A DNA stretch of 64,000 nucleotides from NCBI GenBank assembly GCA_918026815.1, contig CAKJVC010000001.1, positions 186,001 to 250,000 of the forward strand, written 5' to 3'. The notes beneath the pieces are model-generated. The model was not told the DNA's origin. It searched no databases and was given only the letters and a program-made list of their open reading frames with translations. The stretch's first letter is position 1. Every line of letters begins with the position of its first letter. Positions 49,893 to 60,587 of this stretch are shown here, piece after piece. A program made the position numbers and the translations under genes. Source of the stretch: Chalara sp. BL73. Lineage: Eukaryota; Ascomycota; Leotiomycetes; Helotiales.

Positions 49893-52140
49893 CGTGTAAA
49901 GCATGGCCTCTCCCCCTTATTGAGTTGAGACTTCGAACTTCAAACTGTCGAATTAAACCCGCCAGTAAAGCTTGGTACTCCTTTCTCGAATGCCTCCATG
50001 GCTAGCCACAATTATTTCCTTTCCTCGTTTTCACTTCAGCACAGCATAGCGTACCCTCCTGCATCAGCGACACATTGTCGAACAATCAATATCCCAAACG
50101 TCACCCACTCCTCTCTTCCGAAATGCATTAAACCCAGTCACAGAAAAGACTGACCTGGGATTCATTAGAAATGGCATGCTATGATGCTATTATGTACGAG
50201 CCTTTTAGGAAAGCCTGACCTGTACATGTTAAATAAGATAATTAGCGGCACCGAATGCATTCTACCGGAATTATGTTTCCATTCCATTTCGTGCGTGACC
50301 TTAGTAGATGCTAATTATTCTTAAAAGCCCAAGAACGGATTGAAAACCAAAAGTGAGACTTGCGTGACGCCGCATACGTTCGCATGAGAGCTTAACTGTA
50401 TCACCACAAACGTGAGTTTGTGTCCTTTGTGGGAGATAGAGAGTTTAGGTCGTATCCAATTCACTCAATTTATGAACCTGATGCTACAGATCTACTAGCT
50501 CCTATTCAAGTTATTTTCTGTTGTTCACCAAAATATCAAGACCGTTTCTTCTCAATCACTTTGGTGACTTGACCTACAGTATCCATTACTTAACATTCCG
50601 TCCTCCCGCGGCAACATCTCCGATACAAGGTTCCTCTTTCGTCTCACCAAGGACTGAGTCTCATTCTTCAAGAGGCCTCGAGAGGCCCTACCCTCGTATC
50701 CTCCTATCACTCCCTTTATGCTTTCTCCTCCCCAGCCTCCCCAACAACCTGCTTCATGTACCAAAACGGCCATCAACGTAATTTCATTTCTCGCGTACTA
50801 GTCTTTGGGTTGACCTCTGTCTAGCTAGTTGCAGTCCCGGTCACAGAAATCGCGGCCACCTCGGCGCAGTACCGTAGCGAAAACAATCCGTGGGCGTCCA
50901 GACGAGGAGTATATATATGAGGAACAGCATAAAGAGGATGGAAGTGATGATTGTCTCGAACAGGAGCAAGATGTTCAGGCAATCATGAAAGAGCTGCATT
51001 TTTCCCTTTTTTGGGGCGGGGGGGCTTCCTTGGATGATCCGGACGTGGATTCTGGGCAGGTCCGAATAAATAGGATGCCTTGAGAGATGGACCGGGCTCT
51101 AGATGAGTCGGTCTGGGTATATCTTCTGATAATGGTTTTCGTGGTGATACTAAAGATGAGATTGAAACTGAGGGTCGTTCACCTCTACTTGCGGCCAGCC
51201 TTCTGAATCTCGTTACCGGTCAAGTCATTACGAAGTCAGAATCCCAGAATCTCAGAATGGCAAGTTCACTCGTGATCATCTTCGATCGACCCCTTTCCTT
51301 TCTCTTTTTTTGCGCACCCCGCTCATCCCTCTTCTTTCCTTCTTCCTTCATCTTAGACTCTGAGAGGCAGAGCGACGAAGGTGAGGCCAACGCTTTAATC
51401 TTTGCTTTCCTCACTTTTGCTTTCGACCATTTTGCTTTCAAACTGTCATCTCTACGCAGCATTTCTTATTAATTTAGTTCTTTTAAGTTTGTTCAGTTTA
51501 ATTTTGGTTGCAAGCTCATTAAATGTAAATTCTATGCCGATAGAGAAGTGTTTGTATCTGAAATTGCTTAGGATCCGCAGGTAATCGTGCATGCCTTTGC
51601 CCGATGAGGCTTTAAACATTATTGCTTTCACTATACTTCATTCATATGTGATTGTGAAGTCAGATCGTATGCTTTTTCCAGAGATCATAACCCGGAGATT
51701 ATTAGGAATAGTATTTGTTAAGACTTCATCCAATTTGTAATAGGAACGACAGGGTGAAAGCAAAGTTTTAATAAGTATTGACTATTTCAATGAATTGTGA
51801 AGCGTTTGAAGTTTTTAAAGTGTGAAACCGGTACTTGAAGTATAGGAAATTATTAAACCAGCTCGTACCGCATTGGGGTTGGGTGGGGGGGGGGGTTAGA
51901 GTAATAATAAATGGATTTACCGAAAGAGAAATCTCAATTGGAAATTGATACTAATGCTGAGGCTTTTTTTTAAGAATGTCATAAGATTAGGTAGATAGAA
52001 GGCGTTTTAGATTAGGAATTAATGTATTGAAGAATTCTCAAAATAGATAATCAAATAGAAGTGTATGCAGGATTAGCCAACAAGGTTCCATGATCTGGAT
52101 CTACCTTGCAGCAAAAATACTACTTGGCAAGTCGATCTCT
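49893..52140. other. Gene-poor stretch with G-rich and AT-rich tracts
   Basis: Apart from the remnant at 50829-51290 I see no gene. A pure G run (G12-type, within GGGTGGGGGGGGGG) occurs near 51881-51895. Another G-rich block, TTTTTTGGGGCGGGGGGGCT, lies near 51007-51027. The part after 51.4 kb is strongly AT-rich, as expected near transposon-rich DNA. Confidence 0.45.
50829..51290 (+). pseudogene. Decayed coding fragment
   Basis: A frame from about 50829 reads SRSQKSRPPRRSTVAKTIRG and DEEYIYEEQHKEDGSDDCLE up to the G-rich block near 51010, where the reading becomes unlike protein. Another frame (about 51120-51265) again looks coding: SSDNGFRGDTKDEIETEGRS then LLNLVTGQVITKSESQNLRM. There is no start codon, and no splice pair joins the two parts. 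A remnant with frame damage in homopolymers is the simplest view. The family is unknown. Confidence 0.35.
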
Positions 52141-52796
52141 TTACAGGAGGAGATTCTCCTGCCATTTCTTCTTCCATCTCAGCCTTTCCGCCCAAAGGTT
52201 TCGGAATACCAACTTGTGATCGTCGGGCATACCTATACGTCCCGGAACCTCATTGTTTAGGATCTCTATCAGGCTCTGGATGACATACAGCCCACAGCTG
52301 ACGCCATCATCCTGTCTGAAGCAATCCTGATCAGCTACGTAGTGTAGTTCATGGCCTGGACGGCCCCAGAAAAGCTCCTTAAACACCTCATAGAACTTGA
52401 AAATGACGTCGCGGGCTTTATCTTCCACCGTGCCTCCAGCATAGCTGAGACTGTCAATGAATGTGATATGGCGGTGTTTGAGTGACACATAAAACAGGGT
52501 CCAATGGCCATTACCTATATTATATGGTATCGCTAAAGCGTTGACTTTGGAGTGGCTAGGAATGCTTGGAAAGAAGAACTTCGGTGTGTCTGCAGGCTTG
52601 TGGCAACCTTCGCTTTCCCAAGTATGTAGCCAAGTCGGATCAACAAACACCTTTGACGAAGTCCTTCTGAGCTCCTTGGTTTCCTCGAGGACGATAACAC
52701 GTATTCCGGAGTCAGTTACAAGACCATCTTCCGAGCCCATGCTGTTGATGTCTGCGTCATTAGTCATGTACGTAAAGTCAGTGAGGCGCTCGAGCT

Positions 52797-52804
52797 CTTC
52801 ATAG
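52797..52804 (+). repeat. 8-bp target-site duplication, left copy
   Basis: CTTCATAG directly before the element's first base. The identical octamer follows the right end at 56607-56614. Eight bases is the hallmark length for hAT insertions. Confidence 0.93.
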
Positions 52805-52822
52805 CAGTGATCGCAGTAGTAT
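52805..52822 (+). repeat. Left terminal inverted repeat of the hAT element
   Basis: CAGTGATCGCAGTAGTAT, identical over 18 bases to the reverse complement of the right end (56589-56606). It begins CAG, as is common for hAT ends. Confidence 0.95.
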
Positions 52823-52953
52823 GGTGATATTTAGTGATATTGAGTCTCGAGTCATATGAGATCGACTTTTTGATACTACGCTAGTATTAGTATGAGATAT
52901 CTCGTAAAGCGCTAGTATTAATATGAAAATTTGATCTCATATCATATTGGTAA

Positions 52954-52966
52954 TATACTATGATAT
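52954..52966 (+). repeat. Subterminal inverted motif, left copy
   Basis: TATACTATGATAT; the reverse complement occurs at 56457-56469. Subterminal motifs of this kind serve as transposase binding sites in hAT elements. The function here is inferred. Confidence 0.5.
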
Positions 52967-53686
52967 CATGCCAAGACTGAAATGCGGCTCTGCAGCTAAA
53001 ACGTACCTAAATTATCGAGGATTTTCTGCTCCTTGTCATTACCAACCTCCTTTTTTTCATCACAACACTATCACCTATATTCCTTTTTTCTCTTCCCAAA
53101 CGCCACTACGAGGGTTCCTGATACAATTAGAAACAAAAACCATGCTATTAAAGGGGTCATACAAGGTAGCCGGCTCGCGGAATGGCTTCCTAAGCAATAG
53201 GGTTGTTGAACTATGGTTCTTGAACGCGCCAGCGACCTTACGGAAATGAAAGCCGATAATATTACTAGGTCATGAACCTTCCGGCGTCTTAGGAATTTGA
53301 AAATAGGTCGATTTTGAGTGCAAAATACCCTATATTTGGAAATACAATGCCGTCGAAGGATCGAGGTGGAAATGAAGCTGTCACAGCGCATTTTGCTATG
53401 GGCATCGAGCTTGTAACTATTGCCGTTTTTGGTGCGAATAAACGATTTTGAGCAGTCGAAATCCCTGGCGACGATGGTGATTCCTTGAAAGGAGGCGCGG
53501 CATGATTGATTGAGTTTTGAGAAGTAAGAGATTTTCATAGCCTTGTAAATTGGCTGTGTTTTTGGTGATTTCGAGAATCGCGTACTGATGGCTATTGTGT
53601 ATAAAAACCTCGACTTTTCCCATCTTCAATCAGTATCACACCTCTCGTATTATCCATATTACTCTATTGTATTCGAATTCTTTATT

Positions 53687-56397
53687 ATGTCGTTCTCAGA
53701 ATCACCTAATTGCCTTCTCGACCATACTCGACTTGATCGAATCGAGGAGGCAAAAGCGTCAGCAAAAGACCTTCAAGAGAATATGGAATCATGGAATGAT
53801 TCAGTATCAATCGCTCTTAATGAGGAACTTACTAGAGATATCACTTTTGGCTTTTTTGCGACGTCTTTAACGACTAATAGTGAGCTGGAGAAAGAAGGAT
53901 TTACGACGTCAATAGCAACGTCTTTTTTTAGCTTTCAGTTAGCTTGTACTACCGAAGAGTGCGAAATTGATCAGAATCGCAGTTCTGATGTGTATAATCA
54001 CCAAGTTAACTCAAATCCCCAGTTTGTACACCGCGATAGTAAAGGTAATAAAGTGTGGTTGTGCATGCATTGCAAAAAGGCGTACAGAGTAACCGGCGGA
54101 ACTAAAATCATTCGATCACACTTTTTGACTGCGCACAACGTTCGCAGCGATTCTGAACGCTAAATAAAGCTGGCAAAGGTTCGAGGAGCTATTGAAGATG
54201 CGATGGAAAGAGTGGCTAATTCAGGTAACGTTAATTGTGGTTGTAATTAATTGATTTCTAAAGGTGTTGCTGTTGTTAATTGATGTGGTGGGGTAAAGCT
54301 CTAGCTATTAAAACCGCGCTAGTCCGTTTTAGTCACCAACAACACCACTTACCCCTCTATACTTTTCTACAATTATTTGTATGTGCTTTGCTAATCAGTT
54401 ACTTTAATACAGAAAACCACAAACGTCGTCGAATTGCCGCAGACTCCGAATCTTCTTCCAATGAAAGCACAATTGATCCTCGTGTTTTAGAGTTATTAAT
54501 TGTAAAGTGGGTGGCTACCGCATCGATCCTTTTTACGTCAATCGAATACAATGAGTTTCGAGCTATTCTACAATACCTCAACAACGACGTTACAGCCTGG
54601 CTTCCAGTTTCTTCCAATACACTGAAAAAATGGGTTGATCGCACTCTAGATAATCAAAGCGAAGTTCAATTAAAAAGAATCGCTCGTTGTCAGTCAAAGA
54701 TTCATATTACAACTGACGCGTGGTCGTCACCTAACGGCATACCCACTTTGGTCATTATTTGCTACGGCATTTTCGACGGCAAATACGACCGTATTCTTCT
54801 TAGTTTGAATGAGATAATTGGTGCTTATACAGGCCAAAATCTTGCTCAACACGTTATCAATCAATTAGAGTCATGGGGAGTATTTAAAAGCCCTTATGGG
54901 CTAGGTTTTGTGGTTACTGACAACGCTTCTTCGATGGATACTATGATGCGCGAAATGAGCGAGAGTAAGTGTTTTAATAACGCTGTATCTTTTCTGCAAA
55001 ATAATAGGCTTTCCTACTAACTTCTGCAGTTATTTAAGAGAAATATAGCAAAGATTGGGACTCTGATACTCATCGAATTCGCTGTCAGGGTCACGTCATT
55101 AATTTAGCTAGCAAAGCTTTCCTTCAAACTGCCTCTGGCGATTTTATCGACGAAATACTCGCTCCTGCAAAAGATGCTTGTTGGGATATCCTCAAAGAAG
55201 AAGAACTACAGGAATGGAGGAGATATGGGCCTATTGGAAAAGCTTACAATAACGCTAATTTAATAGCTCGTTCTCCTGAACGCTTTCAGCAATTTAGGGC
55301 AATATCTAGAGGGTGGGTGATTTGCCGTGATAACGTTACAAGGTAAGTATTTGCCTTACAGTTGTTTTTGTACTGCTAGTACAAGCTTTACTAATTAGCT
55401 TTATCTTTATTTAGGTGGCACTCTCTCTTAAGAACGATCAAATCGATTCTATCACCTTGTATTCGCGATGCTTTGCCCAAGTTCTACAAAAAGCATCCTG
55501 GCGCGATTTCTTTTCTTGATCGACTTACCAGCGACGATTACGTCGAATTAGAGCGTATTGTAGAGTTCCTTCAGCCTCTCGAAGATGCTACTCTATTTAC
55601 AGAATCACATAAAGGTACTATCGAGAGATGGCTACTTAATTTGGAGTTCGTGATGGAGTGTTTTGAGAACGGCAAGGAACGCTATAAGGATAACGCTTTC
55701 CTTTCAGCGTCGATCAACTCTGGCTGGGAGAAGCTTAATAAGTATTATACTTTTACGGATGAATCTCCAGCCTACGTTCTTGGTGTTGTATTAGATCCTA
55801 CTCAAAAGTGGGCTTATTTTGAGGAAGCTTGGGCTCACCAGCCGGAATGGCTGGTTTCTATAAAAGACAGAATAGAGGAATATTGGAGAGTGGAATATAA
55901 AGATAAGAGTAAGTATTTGACGATTTCAATATAAAATTGCTGTTAATCAATAATTAATAGCTTCTCGCCCTAGGTCTACAGCCTTTAGCGTTCCTGACGT
56001 CGAGGAACTTTCTCAAAACGCGTTTTTAGCTCATTTACAAAGGCGCCGTCGATCACAATATCGAGCTCAGGATGACGAGCTACAGAATTACCTCTCTCTT
56101 CCTATCCACCAGGTAGCCTTTGGAGATAGCTTCGACCCTCGATCTTGGTGGCTAGCGCACCGGAATCAATGGCCAGATCTATCACAAATGGCTCTTGATA
56201 TTCTAGGAATACCTGCGATGTCGACCGACGCTGAAAGAGCGTTCTCCAGCGCAAAACTAACTATTACGGATCGACGTAATCGCCTTAATATGAGAACTGT
56301 AGCTTCTTTAGAACGGCTCAAACAGTGGATGGGTGGTGATAGCTTTATTTATGAAGAGCTTACAGAGAATCAAGGAGTATTAGTAGAGCAAATCTAG
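53687..56397 (+). CDS. hAT transposase (BED zinc finger, DDE/RNase H-like core, hATC domain), probably damaged
   Basis: From ATG 53687 the first exon encodes a BED finger, WLCMHCKKAYRVTGG with RSHFLTAHN. An in-frame TAA at 54161-54163 then interrupts the frame before IKLAKVRGAIEDAMERVANS. The core follows at about 54415-54965: VLELLIVKWVATASI, then KIHITTDAWSSPNGIPTLVI with a catalytic-type Asp, then VVTDNASSMDTMM. After an intron come IRCQGHVINLASKAFL and, after further introns near 55342-55413 and 55911-55970, WHSLLRTIKS and the hATC block LGIPAMSTDAERAFSSAKLT to the stop at 56397. The splice plan between 54220 and 54415 is unclear. The single nonsense codon and this unclear zone argue that the copy may not be autonomous. 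Confidence 0.8.
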
Positions 56398-56456
56398 GTG
56401 AGTTCTCGAGATAGTTTATTACGTATTACTAATTGGGAATAGCTTCATTAAGGTCA

Positions 56457-56469
56457 ATATCATAGTATA
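56457..56469 (+). repeat. Subterminal inverted motif, right copy
   Basis: ATATCATAGTATA, the exact reverse complement of 52954-52966. Confidence 0.5.
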
Positions 56470-56588
56470 CCATAGTATAGTATGATATAATATAAGATTG
56501 CAAATTTTGCTGTGATACGTATACAAATTTCAAATCTCATATTGCGTGGGGTATAGTATTCGATTTTAGGGGTCAATATATCGTGATA

Positions 56589-56606
56589 ATACTACTGCGA
56601 TCACTG
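56589..56606 (-). repeat. Right terminal inverted repeat of the hAT element
   Basis: ATACTACTGCGATCACTG on the plus strand, the exact reverse complement of the left 18 bases. Confidence 0.95.
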
Positions 56607-56614
56607 CTTCATAG
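56607..56614 (+). repeat. 8-bp target-site duplication, right copy
   Basis: CTTCATAG, identical to 52797-52804. Confidence 0.93.
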
Positions 56615-56706
56615 TATGTTTCGCACGGTAGTTTGGCCATTGGATTGGATCCTGGTGCTGTACGAAGGATTGTGTAAACTTTAAGATGGTTTTGTATCAA
56701 GTTTTG

Positions 56707-57188
56707 TTAGAGTTATATGTAAAGTTGAATTTGATAGGTAATTATGGGTATAAGTGAGATCTGAGTAGGAGGGAACGGAGCGAGTACTCTGGCCTTATAT
56801 GCTGAATATAGACATTGTCTGATTAAAGGCATGAACATATCGCATCTAAATCTTTGTTTTGCTTAGAAATATATCATAATGCTTCATTGTGTTCCATGTG
56901 AAAATAGATTACATAGACAAACACTCTTTGTGCATCGTCTGAAAAGTTTAGATATGCACTATGGTTAAAAGAAACATGCAATAAAACATTGACAAACAAA
57001 AGAATGACGATAATAATAAAAGATTTAGAGCACTAGTTGGACGAAGCTAGCCAAATCGGAAAGAATGAACTACGAAACGAGGTGCAAGAAAAAAAACCTG
57101 ATGAGGTTATTCAAGCTAGCCAACATTGGATTGTAATATGTTTCATGGTTTTCTCATTCAAGGCTTTTTATTACAGCGGTCGCGTATC
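56707..57188. other. AT-rich region upstream of the split Ulp1 gene and downstream of IVD
   Basis: About 480 bp. Missing 5' exons of the Ulp1-like gene may lie here, but I could not find a convincing one. Confidence 0.35.
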
Positions 57189-58516
57189 TTACGATGCATA
57201 TTCTTTATTGAATGCTCTTCCCAACACCATACGCCGAATTTCGCTAGTTCCGGCACCGATTTCATAAAGTTTAGCACTATAAAGTCAGTATGGTATGGGG
57301 CATCTTGAATTTTGACGTACTCTCGGAGTAATCTTGACGCTGGCATCTCTTCAACATATCCCATCCCACCTAATAACTGTATGCAATCCAAGGTACACTC
57401 TGTCGCGCGCTCAGCAGCATATAATATTGCGCCTGCACAATCTTGAGTACGGATGGGATCTCCTTCATCGACCTTTCGTGCAGTGTCATACGTATATGCT
57501 CGGGAGGCCTGTAGCTTTGTATACATATCTGCAAGTTTACCTTGCACGAGCTGATTGTGTGCAATTGGCTGTCCGAACTGTTTCCGTTGATGTGTGAATG
57601 GAAGAGCAACATCCAATGTCGATTGCATAATACCAAGAGGTCCAGCACTTAGTACAAGACGTTCGAGATCCAGCCCTTCCATCAAAACCTTTACGCCACG
57701 ATTGACCTCGCCCAACACATTCTCTTTCGGAACGAAGACTCCTTCGAAGACGAGTTCACCGGTATTGCTCCCTCGCATACCCATTTTGTCGAGTTTGCGA
57801 GCACAGCTAAAACCTTTAAACTGCTTCTCTACAATGAATGCAGTAATGCCTTTCGATGCCTTCTCTGGCTCCGTCTTTGCATAAACAACAATATAGTCCG
57901 CATCCGGGCCATTCGTGATCCACATTTTCGTGCCGTCAAGCACGTAGCCACCATCCACAGCTTTTGCGGTAGTCCGCATACTAACAACATCACTCCCCGC
58001 ACCACTCTCAGACATGGCCAATGCTCCAATCTTTGTCCCTGCTGTTAGACCTGGGAGGAACTTCTTCTTCTGCTCAGGACTGCCATTCAACTGTAGCTGG
58101 TTGACGCATAATTGAGAATGAGCGGCATAGCTCAATCCAATTGACCCCGACGCCCTTGATATCTCTTCCATAACAACACAATGTGCCTGATATCCCATAG
58201 CCAAGCCACCCACTTCTTCGTCTGCTGTCATGCCCAAGAACCCCGCGTCTCCCAATTTCTCCCAGAGTTCGTTGGGAAAGGCATTGGTCTTATCCGTCTT
58301 CGCGGCAAGCTCTTCTGGTATTTCTCGTCGTGTAAATTCTTGGACTCGTTCTCGAAGTTCAGCGAGATCTGCCGAGGTTGGTGGCTCGAAGCCTTGAGGG
58401 TGTTTGGATGAGGCATATCGTTGTTGAAATGCTGATATTGGACGCTGCGGTTGGGGACACAACGTTGCTTTAGGTCGTGTGACTAGATATCTGATACTCC
58501 TCTTCATCGTGGCCAT
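57189..58516 (-). CDS. ivdA: Isovaleryl-CoA dehydrogenase, mitochondrial
   Basis: FAD enzyme of leucine catabolism that oxidises isovaleryl-CoA to 3-methylcrotonyl-CoA. Exons 58516-57321 and 57276-57189 give 427 residues. The basic, Ser/Gln-rich first 35 residues (up to RYASSKHP) look like a mitochondrial presequence. Acyl-CoA dehydrogenase signatures are [16 protein letters not shown] and [20 protein letters not shown]. The catalytic base is Glu285 in [15 protein letters not shown], the position specific to isovaleryl-CoA dehydrogenases (most other family members place it near the C-terminus). The 45-nt intron is needed to reach the conserved end [17 protein letters not shown]. Without it the frame gives an abnormal tail. 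It is divergent from MCC-beta, whose substrate is its product. Confidence 0.96.
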
Positions 58517-58788
58517 CTTGCGGTATCTTGAGAAGAAGAAAGCTGACTACATGGCTGCGGCAAAGTTGCTCTAAGTACTTTGAATAATCTGGGGACTGTT
58601 TATTCCCCAGACTATCTCTCCACGCCAAGCCCGCTGGTTGCCGCTGATAAGCGAATCTATCGAGGGGTTCCAAAAGTACATCTCGAAGCTACCTCCTTCA
58701 GAAAATTACCTCCACAATGAATATAGCGTTTGTGCGTTTGAAAGAGTTTACCTTCTTATTGAAGCTATAACCTCTCTTGTATTTCATA
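58517..58788. promoter_or_regulatory. Shared promoter of the leucine-catabolism pair
   Basis: 272 bp between the IVD and MCC-beta start codons. It contains a perfect 8-bp inverted repeat with 8-bp spacer (58588-58611) and a GATAAG motif in CGCTGATAAGCG near 58639. It probably drives co-induction of both genes by leucine or its products. Confidence 0.55.
58588..58611. promoter_or_regulatory. Inverted repeat TCTGGGGA-N8-TCCCCAGA, candidate regulator site
   Basis: Two perfectly complementary 8-bp arms (58588-58595 and 58604-58611) flank CTGTTTAT, about 70 nt from the IVD start and 180 nt from the MCC-beta start. Symmetric GC-rich arms with fixed spacing are the usual target shape of Zn2Cys6 or other dimeric factors. 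The binding factor is not known from this window. Confidence 0.5.
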
Positions 58789-60587
58789 ATGACAGCCCTT
58801 AAAGCGCGCCGAGATTTGCTGAGGCTCACAAGATGTATCGCCAGACCCCAAACATCAGCAAGCTCTTTAAGAAGGAGCGTCTCTAGAGGAATTGCTACGC
58901 ATTGTCCTCCTAACCAAGCCAATGCTATATCTGTGCTACCTACAGTAATTGATCCTAGCTCCGAAGAATATAAGGAGAATGCGAGGCAGATGGGGGAAGT
59001 TATGGCGAAGCTGGAGAAGCTTACGCAAAAGATACACGAAGGAGGACCACCTAAGGCACGGGAGAAACACATTGCGAGGAAGAAGATGCTGCCTAGGGAC
59101 CGAGTCACGGCCTTAATTGATCCTGGAACCTCACTCTTAGAGCTCTCTGCTCTGGCCGGCCACGAAGTATATCCAGAAGCTGAGGTCCCAGCTGGCGGCA
59201 TTATAACGGGAGTTGGAGTCATTGAAGGGGTTACATGCATGATTGTTGCGAATGACAGTACTGTTAAGGGAGGAACTTACTATCCAATCACTGTCAAAAA
59301 GCACTTGAGGGCTCAGGAGATAGCCCAGGAGAACAACCTGCCGTAAGTCTAATCATCCTAGTGTATACACCTAGCTGATTTATTTAGATGTGTGTATTTG
59401 GTTGATTCTGGCGGTGCCAATCTTCTTCATCAAGCAGATGTCTTTCCTGACAAAGGACATTTTGGGCGAATATTTTTCAACCAAGCGAGGATGAGTTCTA
59501 TGGGGATACCTCAGATTGCCGTGGTTATGGGGCCATGTACTGCTGGTGGTGCATACGTCCCAGCAATGTCAGATGAAAGCATCATCGTTGATGGCCAAGG
59601 CCATATTTTCCTAGCTGGACCACCACTGGTCAAAGCAGCAACTGGCGAGGTAGTGAGCGCTGAGGATCTGGGAGGGGGGAAGATGCATACCTCAGTCTCA
59701 GGAGTGACTGATTATCTTGCTGTGGACGATGCACATGCTCTAGTCCTCGCGAGAAGATCTATCAGTAATCTTAATTGGCCAAGGAAGGAGTTTCCTGCAC
59801 CAGCGACTTATAAAGAGCCTATCTATGACCTACAGGAGCTTGATCAAGGTATTGCGAGCACAAATTTACGCAAACCTCTTCCGATCCATGAGGTTATCGC
59901 GCGGATCGTCGATGGCAGCGTATTTTCTGAATTCAAGCGCGATTTTGGAAGCACTTTGGTCACAGGATTTGCCCATATCTATGGCCACAAGGTTGGGATT
60001 ATCGCGAACAACGGTATTTTGTTCAGCACATCATCCTTGAAAGGTTCCCATTTCATCGAGCTTTGCTGCCAGAGACAGATACCATTGATCTTTCTACAGA
60101 ACATCAGTGGTTTCATGGTTGGCACAGATGCCGAGCGGGAGGGTATTGCTAAGAACGGCGCCAAACTCGTGACTGCTGTGGCATGCGCAAACGTACCAAA
60201 ATTCACTGTTGTGGTTGGTGCAAGCAATGGCGCCGGAAACTATGGTATGTGTGGTAGAGCATATAGCCCAAGATTCTTGTGGATGTGGCCAAATGCAAAG
60301 ATCGGCGTGATGGGCAGCGAGCAGTTGACTGCAGTGATGGAAACTGTGGGTAAGGCAGTCGATCCAGAGCTGAAAGCGAGAATTGAGCGGGAAAGCGAGG
60401 CGGTGTTTTCGTCAGCGAGGTTATGGGTAAGTCCTTCATAGATCGTAGTTTTCGTCGCTAATAAGCTTAGGATGATGGTGTTATACCTCCAAGTCACACG
60501 CGGAGAGTTCTCGGATTGAGTCTAATGGCTGCTTTAGGAGGCAAGAATCAACCAGTCGATACAAAATTTGGAGTCTTTAGAATGTAG
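58789..60587 (+). CDS. mccB: 3-methylcrotonyl-CoA carboxylase beta (carboxyltransferase) subunit, mitochondrial
   Basis: Transfers CO2 from carboxybiotin (on the alpha subunit) to 3-methylcrotonyl-CoA, the step after IVD in leucine breakdown. Exons 58789-59342, 59388-60426 and 60471-60587 give 569 residues. The N-terminus is Arg/Ser-rich and mitochondrial in type. The carboxyltransferase N half has [20 protein letters not shown] and [20 protein letters not shown], and the middle has [20 protein letters not shown]. The C half has [20 protein letters not shown] and [20 protein letters not shown]. The last exon (38 codons) encodes [18 protein letters not shown], the conserved end of the family. 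Introns are 45 and 44 nt. The biotin-bearing alpha subunit is not in the window. Confidence 0.96.

Larger units (their letters stand above)
52805..56606 (+). mobile_element. hAT-superfamily DNA transposon, 3802 bp
   Basis: Complete element with 18-bp perfect terminal inverted repeats and a perfect 8-bp duplication CTTCATAG. Subterminal zones are AT-rich with short inverted motifs: TATACTATGATAT at 52954-52966 and its exact reverse complement at 56457-56469. One gene on the plus strand encodes a transposase with a BED zinc finger and a hAT C-terminal dimerisation domain. The perfect duplication and intact ends suggest a fairly recent arrival. A stop codon in the transposase suggests this copy may depend on another for movement. 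It interrupts the Ulp1-like gene. Confidence 0.95.
52141..56706 (-). pseudogene. Ulp1-like cysteine protease gene split by a hAT transposon
   Basis: The 3' part (52796-52141) encodes a Ulp1/SENP (C48) catalytic domain. It shows GHWTLFYVSLKHRHITFIDS with the catalytic His and Asp, then DCFRQDDGVSCGLYVIQSL with the nucleophilic Cys, ending WKKKWQENLLL. The 5' part lies on the far side of the transposon (56706-56607). If the element and one copy of its 8-bp duplication are taken out, the minus-strand frame runs on without a break through MAKLPCETYYEELERLTDF into YMTNDADINSMGSE. Upstream, the frame stays open to about 56706, where a TAA and a possible TTAAAG acceptor occur, so earlier exons may exist. 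Proteins of this class cleave SUMO. In fungi, Ulp1 domains are also carried by DNA transposons. As it stands the gene cannot make the full protein. Confidence 0.8.

Noticed and set aside
50521..50781. 86-codon plus-strand frame near the decayed fragment
   Set aside because: Low-complexity Pro/Ser/Leu composition and an equally long frame on the opposite strand; no support as coding.
53071..53538. 155-codon minus-strand frame inside the hAT left part
   Set aside because: Opposite to the transposase gene, with no domain; composition is random-like and its end sits in AT-rich subterminal sequence.
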